Below are positions 53,393 through 62,680 of a DNA stretch of 64,000 nucleotides, one piece after another. Source of the DNA: an uncultured Ruminococcus sp. (lineage in GTDB: Bacteria > Bacillota > Clostridia > Oscillospirales > Ruminococcaceae); the NCBI GenBank assembly GCA_902800795.1, contig CADCFQ010000012.1, positions 1 to 64,000 on the forward strand, written 5' to 3'. Under the pieces are notes generated by a model that had not been told where the DNA came from, did no database searches, and saw only the letters and a program-made list of their open reading frames with translations. Positions within the stretch are counted from its first letter, which is position 1. Each line of letters opens with the position of its first letter. The position numbers were made by a program, and so were the translations under genes.

Positions 53393-54400
53393 ATGAGTTC
53401 AAATACAGTAACGCTTGCTCACGGCGCAGGCGGAAAACAGACAAGTGATCTTATCGACAAGGTTTTCAAAGCACATTTTTCAAATCCCGAGTTTACAGCA
53501 GATGATGCGGCAGTTTTGCCGAAGATCGACTCAAAGCTTGCATTCACAACAGACGGTTTTATAGTGTCTCCATGGAAGTTCAACGGCGGAAACATCGGAA
53601 AGCTTTCTATCTGCGGAACAGTAAACGATCTGTCCTGTATGGGAGCTAAGCCTATGTATATGACCTGCGGCTTTGTTATTGAAGAGGGATTCGACCTTGA
53701 TGACCTCGAGCAGATAGCTGCCGCTATGGAAAAAACAGCTGCTGAAGCCGGTGTAAAGATAGTTGCAGGCGACACAAAGGTAGCCGGCAAGGGACAGGTA
53801 GACGGCGTTTTCATTACAACAACCGGGATCGGTTCTGTTCAGGAAGGAGCTGATACCTCGGGTAAATATGCAAGACCGGGTGATGCTGTCATCGTTACAG
53901 GCGATGTCGGAAGACATGGATGCACGATCCTGCTCGCAAGAGACGAATTCGGCATCGAGTCGGATGTGGACAGCGACTGTGCTCCTCTCTGGGGAACAGT
54001 AAGCTCTATATTTGAGGTCACAAAGGACGTCCATGTTATCCGTGATGCTACAAGAGGCGGAGTCGGAACAGTTCTTTATGAGATCGCAGAGCAGAGCGAT
54101 GTAGGTATCACTCTTGATCAGACCGCTATCCCTGTTGATGATAGAGTTAAGGGCGTCTGCGGTATGCTGGGACTTGAACCGCTTTATCTTGCCTGTGAGG
54201 GAAGACTTGTTATTTTTGCTCCGGCGGAGAATGCTGAAAAGATAGTTGAGAAGCTGAGAGAAGGGAAGTATTCCAAGAATGCAGCTATCATAGGCAGAGT
54301 TACGGAGGATAACAAGGGAAAGGTCATAATGGAGACCGAAATTGGCACCCAGACAATTCTTCCGCAGCCAAAGGGAGAACTCCTTCCCAGGATCTGTTAA
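53393..54400 (+). CDS. hypE: Cyanide-forming maturation protein HypE
   Basis: A 335-residue PurM-like ATP-dependent enzyme. It takes carbamoyl from HypF and dehydrates it to thiocyanate on its C-terminal cysteine; the sequence ends PRIC as required. N-terminal AHGAGGKQT and the block ATRGGVGTVL are typical. It closes the cluster, which is followed by a terminator. No hypA or hypB is found. Confidence 0.96.
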   Translation: MSSNTVTLAHGAGGKQTSDLIDKVFKAHFSNPEFTADDAAVLPKIDSKLAFTTDGFIVSPWKFNGGNIGKLSICGTVNDLSCMGAKPMYMTCGFVIEEGFDLDDLEQIAAAMEKTAAEAGVKIVAGDTKVAGKGQVDGVFITTTGIGSVQEGADTSGKYARPGDAVIVTGDVGRHGCTILLARDEFGIESDVDSDCAPLWGTVSSIFEVTKDVHVIRDATRGGVGTVLYEIAEQSDVGITLDQTAIPVDDRVKGVCGMLGLEPLYLACEGRLVIFAPAENAEKIVEKLREGKYSKNAAIIGRVTEDNKGKVIMETEIGTQTILPQPKGELLPRIC

Positions 54401-54410
54401 GGAACCTGAA

Positions 54411-54450
54411 AAATTTACCCGTATGTATTTTTATACGGGTGAATTTTTTT
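54411..54450 (+). terminator. Terminator of the hyd/nif-like/hyp cluster
   Basis: A 14-bp stem (AAATTTACCCGTAT with one G-T pair) followed by a run of T, right after hypE. Confidence 0.85.
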
Positions 54451-54578
54451 GTTTTTAAATGATAAAATATTTTTATTACTAGAATGTAATCAATTAATTG
54501 TTACTGTTAATTATGACAAAAATATGTATTACTTGTTGTTGCTTATGATAAAATTAGGTTTAAATGTACAAATATTTA
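54451..54578 (+). other. AT-rich intergenic DNA before the DivIVA-like gene
   Basis: No gene is seen. The whole gap between hypE and the next start codon is about 260 bases and holds a terminator and a promoter. Confidence 0.4.
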
Positions 54579-54607
54579 TTGACTTTTAGCACTATATGTG
54601 GTATATT
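54579..54607 (+). promoter_or_regulatory. Promoter of the DivIVA-like gene
   Basis: TTGACT, 17-nt spacer, TATATT, 50 bases before the start. Confidence 0.75.
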
Positions 54608-54659
54608 TACACTTGGAAATTAGTGAATTTTCTATTATTCTCTGTTAGGAGGTTTATAA

Positions 54660-55757
54660 ATGGCAGAATCCAGATTTATCAGGACAGTAACATTCGGAGG
54701 ATATGATAAAGGCGATGTTGATAAGCGTCTTGAATACCTCTATTCACAGGTCTATGACCTTAAAAATGAGCTCAGAGCAACAAAGCTTATAAACGCAAAG
54801 CTCAAAGACGGTGCTACAGAAGAAGCAGCTGAGAATTCTGTGCTCGCTAATGAAAGAGTGAAGCTTACAGAGTTCCAGGTAAAAAATGAAACTCTCAGTG
54901 AAAAGCTCAAGAGCACTGATGAAGACAATAAGAAGAAGGAAGAAGAGCTTGTAGTTCTCAGAGAAAAGGTCAAAGTGCTTGAAGAACAGCTTTCCGATGC
55001 AAATACAAAGCTCGCTGCTGCTTCAAGCGGCGGAGACGCAGGAATGTTCGGTGTTGTATTTGCAGAGGCTCAGAAATCTGCCAATATGATCGTTGCCACA
55101 GCTCAGCAGAAGGCTGATGATCTTGAAGCTGATTCCAAGAAGCTTGCAGAGAACATGGTCACTGATGCCAATAACAAGGCTTCAAAGATCATTTTTGATG
55201 CCGAGACCCGTGCAGCACAGATCGAAGCTGATTCCAAGAACGATGCCGCTAAGATGAGCGCTGCTTCAGAGAATATGAAGGCTACGATGCTCAATGATAT
55301 GAATAAGATCAGTAGTGAGGTGGCTAAGCTCAAGAAGGTCCTCTCTGATTTTGAGGCAACAGGTATCGGAATGGTCGATGAGTCCATCAAGCTTCTCGAT
55401 GATACAAAGGCTGAACTTATGGTCGGCGGAGTTCCTGTATTCAAGGATCCTCAGCTGGTCGATCCTGCTTTTCCGGATGCACCGGAGTATACTGAAACAG
55501 ATAATACTTATGTTACCGGTACGGACGAGCAGACTAAGAAAAATAACGAGGAACTCGATAAGCTTAAGGCAATGGCTGATTCCATCGGAGGCGATAAGCC
55601 TAAGGAGGACAAGGATGATACCGGAGCGATAGATCTTGCTTCTCTCGCTAAGCAGGCAGCTGCTATTGGCGGCGAGAAACCGGCCGAAAAGGAGGAAGCT
55701 CCCAAGAGCGACGGCGGACTCGGAGACCTTCTTAAACAGGCTAAAGCTATAAAATAA
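54660..55757 (+). CDS. DivIVA-domain coiled-coil protein
   Basis: A 365-residue protein. The N-terminal TVTFGGYDKGDVDKRLEYL resembles the DivIVA membrane-curvature domain. Long coiled-coil stretches follow (about 30-115 and 145-240), and the C-terminal 100 residues are charged and low in complexity. Such proteins organise poles or septa in Firmicutes. Here it precedes a hydrogenase-like sensor by 47 bases, so it may localise it, though that is an inference. AGGAGG precedes the ATG. Confidence 0.78.
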   Translation: MAESRFIRTVTFGGYDKGDVDKRLEYLYSQVYDLKNELRATKLINAKLKDGATEEAAENSVLANERVKLTEFQVKNETLSEKLKSTDEDNKKKEEELVVLREKVKVLEEQLSDANTKLAAASSGGDAGMFGVVFAEAQKSANMIVATAQQKADDLEADSKKLAENMVTDANNKASKIIFDAETRAAQIEADSKNDAAKMSAASENMKATMLNDMNKISSEVAKLKKVLSDFEATGIGMVDESIKLLDDTKAELMVGGVPVFKDPQLVDPAFPDAPEYTETDNTYVTGTDEQTKKNNEELDKLKAMADSIGGDKPKEDKDDTGAIDLASLAKQAAAIGGEKPAEKEEAPKSDGGLGDLLKQAKAIK

Positions 55758-55804
55758 TCCATTAGTCTTACATATCTACTATTTGAAAGTGAGTTGTTTT
55801 TTTA

Positions 55805-57490
55805 ATGAGCGCAACTGAGATCATTATTGTTAAGCCTGACAAGTGCGTTGGATGTAATGCCTGTGTCAGGACCTGCCCCGCACCCGAGGCAAATATAACC
55901 AAGATGCTTGATGACGGTCGTTTTGTAACTACCGTTAATCCTGAAAAATGTATAACCTGCGGCGAGTGTGTAAGAAACTGTGCACACGGCGCAAGAGACT
56001 ATATCGATGATACTGACGCTTGTATGTCCCGTGTAGGCAGAGAGAAGATGATAATCCTGGCTACACCTGCTATCAAGACTGTTTTCCCGACTAAATGGAA
56101 GGGCATACTTGACTGGTTCAAAGCCAAGGGATGTCTAATTTACGACGTTTCTCTCGGAGCCGATATTTGTACATGGGCACATCTCAGATCGATAGAGCAG
56201 AGAAAGGTCGGTAATGTTATTACTCAGCCCTGTGCTGCTATCGTTAAGTACATAGAGATCTATCAGCCTAAGCTTCTTCCGAATCTTTCGCCGATCCACA
56301 GTCCTATTTCCTGTGCGGTCACTTACATAAAGAAGTATCTCAAGAGATCAAATCCTATCGCAGTTCTTACTCCCTGCATAGCAAAGAAGAATGAGTTCAT
56401 GGAGACAGGCCTTGTTGATTTCAATGTCACATTCAACAAGCTTTCGGAGTATTTCGACAAGAACGGCATCAAGATAGCTGTTAATGCTGCTAATGACTTT
56501 GAGTATAAGTTTGAGGAGCAGCAGGGTCAGGTCGGTGCGGTCTATCCTCGTCCAGGCGGACTTCGTGATAACCTCTGGCTGCATGATCCTGACATCAACA
56601 TCACCACTTCCGAGGGTGTTCATAAGGTTTATCCTGAGCTTGATATGTATGCTCAGATGCCTGAATTCAAGCATCCTGAGGTATTTGACGTTCTTTCCTG
56701 CGAGTTCGGATGTAATGTTGGTCCCGCATCGGGAACGACACAGACTGTTTTCGATGTGATGGCATCGATGAGAGAGATCGAAAAGGCTGCCAAAACAAAG
56801 CGTAAGACAGGCGTTTTCAGAGGTGGTGAGGATAAGCTTTTCAAAAAGTTTGATGACGAACTCAAGATCAGCGATTTCTTGAGAACTTACAGACCCTCTA
56901 CGCCTACTCCGCTGCCTACAGACAGACAGCTCGACGCTGTATTTGAGATGATGGGCAAGCATACAGAAGAAGAGCGCAACTTCAATTGCCATGCCTGTGG
57001 ATATAATTCTTGCCGTGATATGGCGATCGCTATATGCAGAGGCCTGAACACTTCTGATAACTGTATCGTTCATGCAAAGAGCGTTCTTACAGCAAGACAC
57101 AGCGAACTGACTGCTCAGCACGAGCTGCTCAGTGAGATCACAAATGAGTGTCTTTCACTTTCCGATAAGCTCAGAGATGACCTCAAGAATATCACTACGA
57201 ATATGGATACTATCGGTGAATCCACATCCAAGACCAGCGACAGAGCAGGTGTTGTTAACGATCTGCTTACTAAGGTCATTTCGTTCTGCAAGAGCACGAA
57301 TAATATGGACGCATCGAGCATCGGACAGCTTGTTGAGATACTTGAGACAACATTGGGCGCATTTAAGGATCTGGACAACAATGTCAATGCTACAAATGAG
57401 AGCTCGGAGATCATCCGTAATTCTATAGGCGAGATCAGCAGTCTTGTTGACAACATCAACGACAGCCTCCGCAAAACACAAAAAGAATAA
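55805..57490 (+). CDS. HydS-like [FeFe]-hydrogenase homologue, putative sensor
   Basis: A 561-residue cytoplasmic protein. Two 4Fe-4S ferredoxin motifs (CVGCNACVRTC and CITCGECVRNC) are followed by an Fe-hydrogenase large-subunit domain with variant H-cluster loops: TQPCAAI, TPCIAKKNE and SCEFGCNVG, keeping the four cluster cysteines. A second Fe-S motif (CHACGYNSC) lies near 395-420. The C-terminal 130 residues are helical, like a signalling coiled coil. This matches sensory hydrogenases (HydS) more than catalytic HydA. No PAS domain or phosphatase is visible. Confidence 0.82.
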   Translation: MSATEIIIVKPDKCVGCNACVRTCPAPEANITKMLDDGRFVTTVNPEKCITCGECVRNCAHGARDYIDDTDACMSRVGREKMIILATPAIKTVFPTKWKGILDWFKAKGCLIYDVSLGADICTWAHLRSIEQRKVGNVITQPCAAIVKYIEIYQPKLLPNLSPIHSPISCAVTYIKKYLKRSNPIAVLTPCIAKKNEFMETGLVDFNVTFNKLSEYFDKNGIKIAVNAANDFEYKFEEQQGQVGAVYPRPGGLRDNLWLHDPDINITTSEGVHKVYPELDMYAQMPEFKHPEVFDVLSCEFGCNVGPASGTTQTVFDVMASMREIEKAAKTKRKTGVFRGGEDKLFKKFDDELKISDFLRTYRPSTPTPLPTDRQLDAVFEMMGKHTEEERNFNCHACGYNSCRDMAIAICRGLNTSDNCIVHAKSVLTARHSELTAQHELLSEITNECLSLSDKLRDDLKNITTNMDTIGESTSKTSDRAGVVNDLLTKVISFCKSTNNMDASSIGQLVEILETTLGAFKDLDNNVNATNESSEIIRNSIGEISSLVDNINDSLRKTQKE

Positions 57491-57503
57491 TAGGTTGATT
57501 TTG

Positions 57504-57546
57504 ATGAGCGGTCGCATAACAATACCTGCGGCCGCTCATGTATTTT
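57504..57546 (+). terminator. Hairpin terminator after the HydS-like gene
   Basis: A 12-bp stem (ATGAGCGGTCGC with one G-T pair) with a 12-nt loop, followed by T-rich sequence. Confidence 0.65.
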
Positions 57547-57576
57547 ACTGATATCAACTTGAAGCAAGTGATGATT

Positions 57577-59172
57577 ATGACCGAAAATGAGACTTTGAAA
57601 AAGACAGAAGAACTGGCTGCCGGGGTCATGCAGATCTCTGTTGCTGCTTTGCTTTTGAATATGCGTTTTCTTGCCAGAGCCGTCAACAGACTTCCGTATT
57701 ATAGCTCGGGCAAAGGTTTCACCTGCGACGGGTTAAAGCTTAGCTATGAGAGCGAGCTCGTTCTGAAAAGATACAAGAAGAGCGAACGGCTTCCTGTTCA
57801 TGATTATCTGCATATGCTTCTTCACTGTATTTTCAGGCATTGGAAGGTCGGAGCAGCTGTAGATGAAAAGGCGTGGAATGCTGCCTGTGATATTGCTTCT
57901 GAAGCGGTTATTTTCCGGTGCGCTCCGGAGTTTCGTGATACTGATAATGAAAATGCGAAACAAAAGATCATCCACGATATGGATCTTAGATTCAAGCCCT
58001 TGACCGCAGAGAAGATATATTCCTATTTTATGAAAAATGACATTTCCAGGGAGCAGTTGGATGAGTTTATCGCTCTGTTCGGTATCGATGATCATAAAGT
58101 CTGGTATAAAAACAGAAAAAGGGAATATGAGCCGGAAGAAAAGGTTGATGTTCTCAATATCGGGTATCCGGATGAAGAGCATTCCGGACAGAATAGTAAC
58201 AGCGGCAGCGGTCCAGGCGAACAGGGGAAACTTCTCTCTGATGCAGAGGATCCCGGCTCCGGCAGTGACGGATCAAATGAAAACAGGGATGAGAGCGCTG
58301 AAAGAGAAGGCTCTGAAGACGAACGTGACCCCGAGAGCGGTCCGGATGACGGGACCGGCGAAAACAACGATGACCCGTCACTGGAGGACTGGCTCATGCA
58401 AAGCAGGGCAGAGCAATTGGAAAAGCTTGAAGATATGTGGAAAGAGATATCCGAGCAGATCGAATCTGATCTGAATAACTTTTCCAAGAATTCTGGCAGA
58501 GACAGCAAGTATCTGACAGATATTATCAGTAATGTAAACCGGGACAGATATGATTACGCTGCTTTTCTGCGACGCTTTGCTGTCTCCGGCGAGGTGATGA
58601 GACCTGATCCCGAGTGTTTTGATGTCAATTTCTATTCCTATGGGCTTGACCTTTATGGAAATGTTGCCCTTATCGAGCCGCTTGAAAATAAAGAAGTCAG
58701 ACTTGTCCGTGACTTTGTGATAGCTATAGATACTTCCGGCTCCGTGAGCGGAGCGCTTGTAAAAGGCTTTATCAGCAAAACATACAGTATCCTTAAAAGT
58801 GAGGAGAGCTTCTTTACAAAGGTCAATATCTACATCATACAGTGTGATACCGAAGTAAGGGAAGCTAAGAAGATCACTGATAATACCGAGTTTGAGAAGT
58901 ATTTGAATGAGCTTGAGATAAAAGGGCTCGGAGGCACTGATTTCAGACCGGTTTTTGAGCAGGTTGATACGCTTGTTGATAAAGGTGAGTTCAAAAACCT
59001 GAAAGGACTTATATATTTCACGGACGGCTTCGGTACGTTTCCGGAGTATAAACCGACTTATGAGACCGCCTTTGCTTTTTTACGAAGTGATTATGATGCA
59101 AACGAGCCGCCAGATATCCCGCCGTGGGCAGTTAAGCTCATTCTTGAGGAGGATGATGTTCTGTATGACTGA
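57577..59172 (+). CDS. Metallopeptidase-like / VWA-domain protein (DUF2201 type)
   Basis: A 531-residue protein. The N-terminal part has a degenerate metallopeptidase-like helix (HMLLHCIFRHW). A Ser/Gly/Glu-rich linker spans about 190-280. The C-terminal VWA-like domain has the metal-site motif DTSGSVSG, GLGGTDFRP and IYFTDG. In other bacteria this type pairs with a MoxR ATPase, encoded here at 60.96 kb. It may be a metal-linked chaperone or protease adaptor. The start is uncertain (57571 or 57577). It overlaps the LRR gene by 8 bases. Confidence 0.8.
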   Translation: MTENETLKKTEELAAGVMQISVAALLLNMRFLARAVNRLPYYSSGKGFTCDGLKLSYESELVLKRYKKSERLPVHDYLHMLLHCIFRHWKVGAAVDEKAWNAACDIASEAVIFRCAPEFRDTDNENAKQKIIHDMDLRFKPLTAEKIYSYFMKNDISREQLDEFIALFGIDDHKVWYKNRKREYEPEEKVDVLNIGYPDEEHSGQNSNSGSGPGEQGKLLSDAEDPGSGSDGSNENRDESAEREGSEDERDPESGPDDGTGENNDDPSLEDWLMQSRAEQLEKLEDMWKEISEQIESDLNNFSKNSGRDSKYLTDIISNVNRDRYDYAAFLRRFAVSGEVMRPDPECFDVNFYSYGLDLYGNVALIEPLENKEVRLVRDFVIAIDTSGSVSGALVKGFISKTYSILKSEESFFTKVNIYIIQCDTEVREAKKITDNTEFEKYLNELEIKGLGGTDFRPVFEQVDTLVDKGEFKNLKGLIYFTDGFGTFPEYKPTYETAFAFLRSDYDANEPPDIPPWAVKLILEEDDVLYD

Positions 59173-60940
59173 CAGTGTATTTGAAATAGATAACGGTGTT
59201 TTAATTAAATATAACGGCGGTTCTGTTGCTGAGATACCTGATGGGGTGACAGAGATCGGCGAGTATTCTTTCCTTGGATGTGAAGACGTCGAAAAGGTGA
59301 TAGTCCCTGAAAGCGTTAAGAGAATAGGACAGCAAGCCTTTCGTGGCTGTTCTTTGCTTCGTGAGATAAATCTGCCGGATGCTCTTGAGCGGATCGCAAG
59401 ATTTTCTTTCTGCGAATGCGGAAGTCTGGAGGAGATATCCATTCCGGAAAGCGTTTCCGAGATCGGAAATTCCGCTTTTCGCTGCTGTGATATGCTGATC
59501 AGCGCAAAGCTTCCCGAAACCATCGAACGGATAGGAGAAAGCGCTTTTTCAGACTGCACAAGCCTAAGATTTATAAATATCCCCAAAGGGATAAGCGTTA
59601 TCAGAAAGCGCTCTTTTTCAAGCTGCAGATCTCTGACCGTGATAGATATTCCGGAGGGAGTAACAGAAATAGCAGAGCACGCTTTTGATAACTGTGCATC
59701 TCTTTCTCGCTGCAATCTGCCTGAAACCCTTGAAAGGATCGGAAATCATACGTTCAGCGGATGTTCAGAGCTTGCGGACATTTCAATCCCCGGAAGCGTA
59801 ACTCATATAGGCAGCAGTGCCTTTAACGCAACGCCGCTTATAAACGCTCCTGATAATGAATTTGTCATTGTGGGCAAAGGTATCCTTATATCATGCCGGA
59901 GCGATAAAGAGATAATTGAGGTGCCCTCCGGGGTGATCTCCATAGGGCAGAATTCTTTTACAAATAACACTGATCTGAAAAAGGTCATTTTGCCTGAAAG
60001 CGTTAAACAGATCTGTGATTATGCCTTTGAATACTGCGTTTCACTTGAGAGTATAAAGCTGCCCGATAAGCTTGAAAGAATCGGCAGCAGGGCCTTTATC
60101 GACTGTGCAGCTTTATCGGATATTGATCTTCCCGGTGAGATAAAAGATATAGGCAGCGACGCATTTTTCGGCACTGCCAAGCTGGAAAGCTTAACGGACG
60201 ATATCGTAGTTTTCAGTGATAAATATCTTATCCGAGCAAGAGTCAGCGATAAAACATTCAGTATCCCGTCTTGGATAGAGCTTATCGCAGGAAACGCTTT
60301 CAGCGGTTCGTCGGGTATCGAGGAGATGATCATACCCGACAGCGTTAAATACATCGGCGCAGGGGCATTTAAATCGCTGCCGGAACTAAAGAAGATCGTT
60401 ATTCCTGAAACCGTGGTCACTCTCGGTAATGAGGCTTTAATAAGCAGCGGCGGCCTTAGTGCTGTTATTCACCCGGCAAACCTGACACTAGGAGAAAATG
60501 TCTTTTCTCATTCGTCGAAGCTAACACTTGAAAACTCGGGCAGAAGCTTTGCCGTTATTCTTTCGGATGACAGCGGAGCAAGCTCGCCGGTTATTCGTTT
60601 CGGAGCATCACCGTCTAAGGAAACCTTTGAAGCTATGACAGAGCAGTGCGATCTTGTGCCTTCTGCTGCGTGCTATGCTGATATGATATCCGAATGCGAT
60701 GAATACCTGACTGACCATGTTGAAGAGTCGATATGCTACGCTGTCAGTATCGAAGATAATGTTCTCTTAGAAAAGCTCCTGTCATCAGATCATGCGGATG
60801 AAGCGCAGATACAACATTGTATAGAATATGCTATATCTGCCTTGAAGCACGAGCAGCAGATAATACTTATGCGATACAAGAACGACAGATTCGGTGATCA
60901 CAGTGTTGATGAGATAATCAGCGATAAATTCACACTCTGA
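59165..60940 (+). CDS. BspA-like leucine-rich-repeat protein
   Basis: A 591-residue protein made largely of about 15 repeats of 23 residues with the BspA pattern (for example VTEIGEYSFLGCEDVEKVIVPESV in part, with IGEYSFLGC). No signal peptide is visible, so it is probably cytoplasmic, unlike many BspA-like surface proteins. The C-terminal 130 residues are not repeats. It is embedded between the VWA and ATPase genes, so it may be their interaction partner. Confidence 0.85.
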   Translation: MTDSVFEIDNGVLIKYNGGSVAEIPDGVTEIGEYSFLGCEDVEKVIVPESVKRIGQQAFRGCSLLREINLPDALERIARFSFCECGSLEEISIPESVSEIGNSAFRCCDMLISAKLPETIERIGESAFSDCTSLRFINIPKGISVIRKRSFSSCRSLTVIDIPEGVTEIAEHAFDNCASLSRCNLPETLERIGNHTFSGCSELADISIPGSVTHIGSSAFNATPLINAPDNEFVIVGKGILISCRSDKEIIEVPSGVISIGQNSFTNNTDLKKVILPESVKQICDYAFEYCVSLESIKLPDKLERIGSRAFIDCAALSDIDLPGEIKDIGSDAFFGTAKLESLTDDIVVFSDKYLIRARVSDKTFSIPSWIELIAGNAFSGSSGIEEMIIPDSVKYIGAGAFKSLPELKKIVIPETVVTLGNEALISSGGLSAVIHPANLTLGENVFSHSSKLTLENSGRSFAVILSDDSGASSPVIRFGASPSKETFEAMTEQCDLVPSAACYADMISECDEYLTDHVEESICYAVSIEDNVLLEKLLSSDHADEAQIQHCIEYAISALKHEQQIILMRYKNDRFGDHSVDEIISDKFTL

Positions 60941-60956
60941 GAAAAGAGGAAATGCT

Positions 60957-62432
60957 TTGAATATCAAAAAAGCTAAAGAACAGATTATATCCACAGTAAA
61001 AGCTTATCTTGCGAAGGATGAGCTTGGCAGATACATGATACCTCAGAACAAACAACGCCCTATCTTCCTTGTGGGTCCTCCGGGCATAGGAAAGACAGAA
61101 ATAATGTCGCAGATAGCGTCCGAGCTCGGCATAGGCCTTCTATCCTATTCGATGACGCATCACACAAGACAGAGTGCTCTGGGGCTTCCGATAATCAGGA
61201 AAGGGGAGTATAAGGGCGAACAGTTCGATGTTTCCGAATACACGATGAGCGAGATACTCGCTTCCGTTTTTTCGCTGATGAACAGAAGTGGGCTGGAAAG
61301 CGGCATCCTGTTTCTTGATGAGATCAACTGTATTTCGGAAACACTGATGCCAATAATGCTCCAGTTCCTGCAGTATAAGGTTTTCGGCGGACATAAGCTG
61401 CCCGAGGGCTGGATAGTCGTTACAGCCGGAAATCCCCCTGAATATAACAACAGCGTCAGGGAGTTTGATATCGTGACTCTGGACAGACTTAAAGTCATCG
61501 AAGCCGCTCCGGATCTTAATGTCTGGAAAGAATACGCCTATTCCGGAAATGTTCACGGCTCTGTCCTGACTTATCTGGAGATAAAGCCGCAGAACTTCTA
61601 TAAGATCGAAGCTGTTGCAGGAGGCAAGCGCTTTGTGACCGCCCGTGGATGGGATGATCTTAGCCGTGTCATAACAGTTTATGAAAAGCTGGCTATGAAG
61701 CCGGACGGCGATCTTATAAAGCAGTATATACATAATAATTCTATTGCTGATGATTTCGCTGTCTATTATGAGCTTTATGATAAATACAAGAGCGATTATA
61801 AAGTCGATCAGATCCTTTCGGGCGATGCATCGGATGAGATAAAGAACAGAGCCCGTCAGGCTAAGTTTGATGAACGGTATTCGCTTCTCGGTCTTTTGAT
61901 AGAATCGGTCAATGCACAAGTTCGACTTGTCCTTGACCGTGACGAGCTGCTGACAGAGCTCAAGCCATCTGTTTCCGAAGGAAAACAACAAGATGACCCG
62001 AAGGCTTATTTTGCTGATCTTGCGCAGAAGTGCCGCTCTGAAAGAGAACGCTTTGCAGAGTCGGGAAGCCTCTCGGCTAAAAAGGAAGAGCTTCTTATAT
62101 CCCTTGTCAGGGTATACGAAGGATTCAGGGTCTGTGATGATGCTGCTTCTATGTATATGAGCGAAGTTGAAAGGTTCAGACGTATACTTACCGAAGCAAA
62201 AGATCACTTTTCAAATCTGTTTGATTTCTGTGAGGAAGTGTTCGGGACCGGGCAGGAAATGCTTATCCTTGTAACGGAGCTTGCTGCCAATCCTCTGACG
62301 GCGAGATTCATTTCTGCTTATGGATGCCCTGAATATCATAAATATGATAAGTCTCTGATGTTTTATGAACGCCGGATCGAGCTGATAAATGAGATCGAAG
62401 CTGTCTCTGACAATGAAAAAAGCACAGATTAA
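60957..62432 (+). CDS. MoxR-type AAA ATPase
   Basis: A 491-residue ATPase with Walker A (GPPGIGKTE) and Walker B (GILFLDEINC), an Arg-finger region and a long helical C-terminal part without recognised domains. MoxR ATPases act with VWA proteins as chaperones for metal-centre insertion or complex assembly. The start is TTG 60957 after AGAGGAA. It is 16 bases after the LRR gene. Confidence 0.87.
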   Translation: MNIKKAKEQIISTVKAYLAKDELGRYMIPQNKQRPIFLVGPPGIGKTEIMSQIASELGIGLLSYSMTHHTRQSALGLPIIRKGEYKGEQFDVSEYTMSEILASVFSLMNRSGLESGILFLDEINCISETLMPIMLQFLQYKVFGGHKLPEGWIVVTAGNPPEYNNSVREFDIVTLDRLKVIEAAPDLNVWKEYAYSGNVHGSVLTYLEIKPQNFYKIEAVAGGKRFVTARGWDDLSRVITVYEKLAMKPDGDLIKQYIHNNSIADDFAVYYELYDKYKSDYKVDQILSGDASDEIKNRARQAKFDERYSLLGLLIESVNAQVRLVLDRDELLTELKPSVSEGKQQDDPKAYFADLAQKCRSERERFAESGSLSAKKEELLISLVRVYEGFRVCDDAASMYMSEVERFRRILTEAKDHFSNLFDFCEEVFGTGQEMLILVTELAANPLTARFISAYGCPEYHKYDKSLMFYERRIELINEIEAVSDNEKSTD

Positions 62433-62447
62433 TGTGCATAATGCACA
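62433..62447. promoter_or_regulatory. Perfect palindrome after the ATPase gene
   Basis: TGTGCA-TAA-TGCACA. A related TTTTGCACAT element lies at about 62521. It could be a regulator site; the stem is too short for a convincing terminator. Confidence 0.35.
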
Positions 62448-62546
62448 AAGAAAAGCTTATTTATAACATTTTACTTATTAAAATTCGTATAATATGCCGA
62501 TTAGTGAAAGCTTTTCATTATTTTGCACATGATATTTTGTTTTGAC

Positions 62547-62575
62547 TTGACATATTTTTATAGAAATGTTATAAT
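62547..62575 (+). promoter_or_regulatory. Consensus promoter of the zinc-ribbon LRR / kinase genes
   Basis: TTGACA, 17-nt spacer, TATAAT, about 105 bases before the start codon. Confidence 0.85.
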
Positions 62576-62680
62576 TACTATAAAGGTGTATTATGTTTAA
62601 ATGAATTATCATTACACCGGTTTACCTGCGGGATAATTGCCCGCAAGGTCCAGTTCGGCATAAGAATGGGAGAGTTGCTT

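Noticed and set aside
49753..54400. Maturation genes of a local NiFe hydrogenase
   Set aside because: No NiFe hydrogenase subunits, hypA, hypB or maturation endopeptidase are encoded anywhere in the window.
57504..57546. Operator palindrome for the VWA gene
   Set aside because: The 12-bp stem with a following T-rich tail fits a terminator of the preceding gene better.
61140..62207. 355-codon open frame on the minus strand
   Set aside because: It is the shadow of the MoxR-type ATPase, whose Walker motifs are clear.
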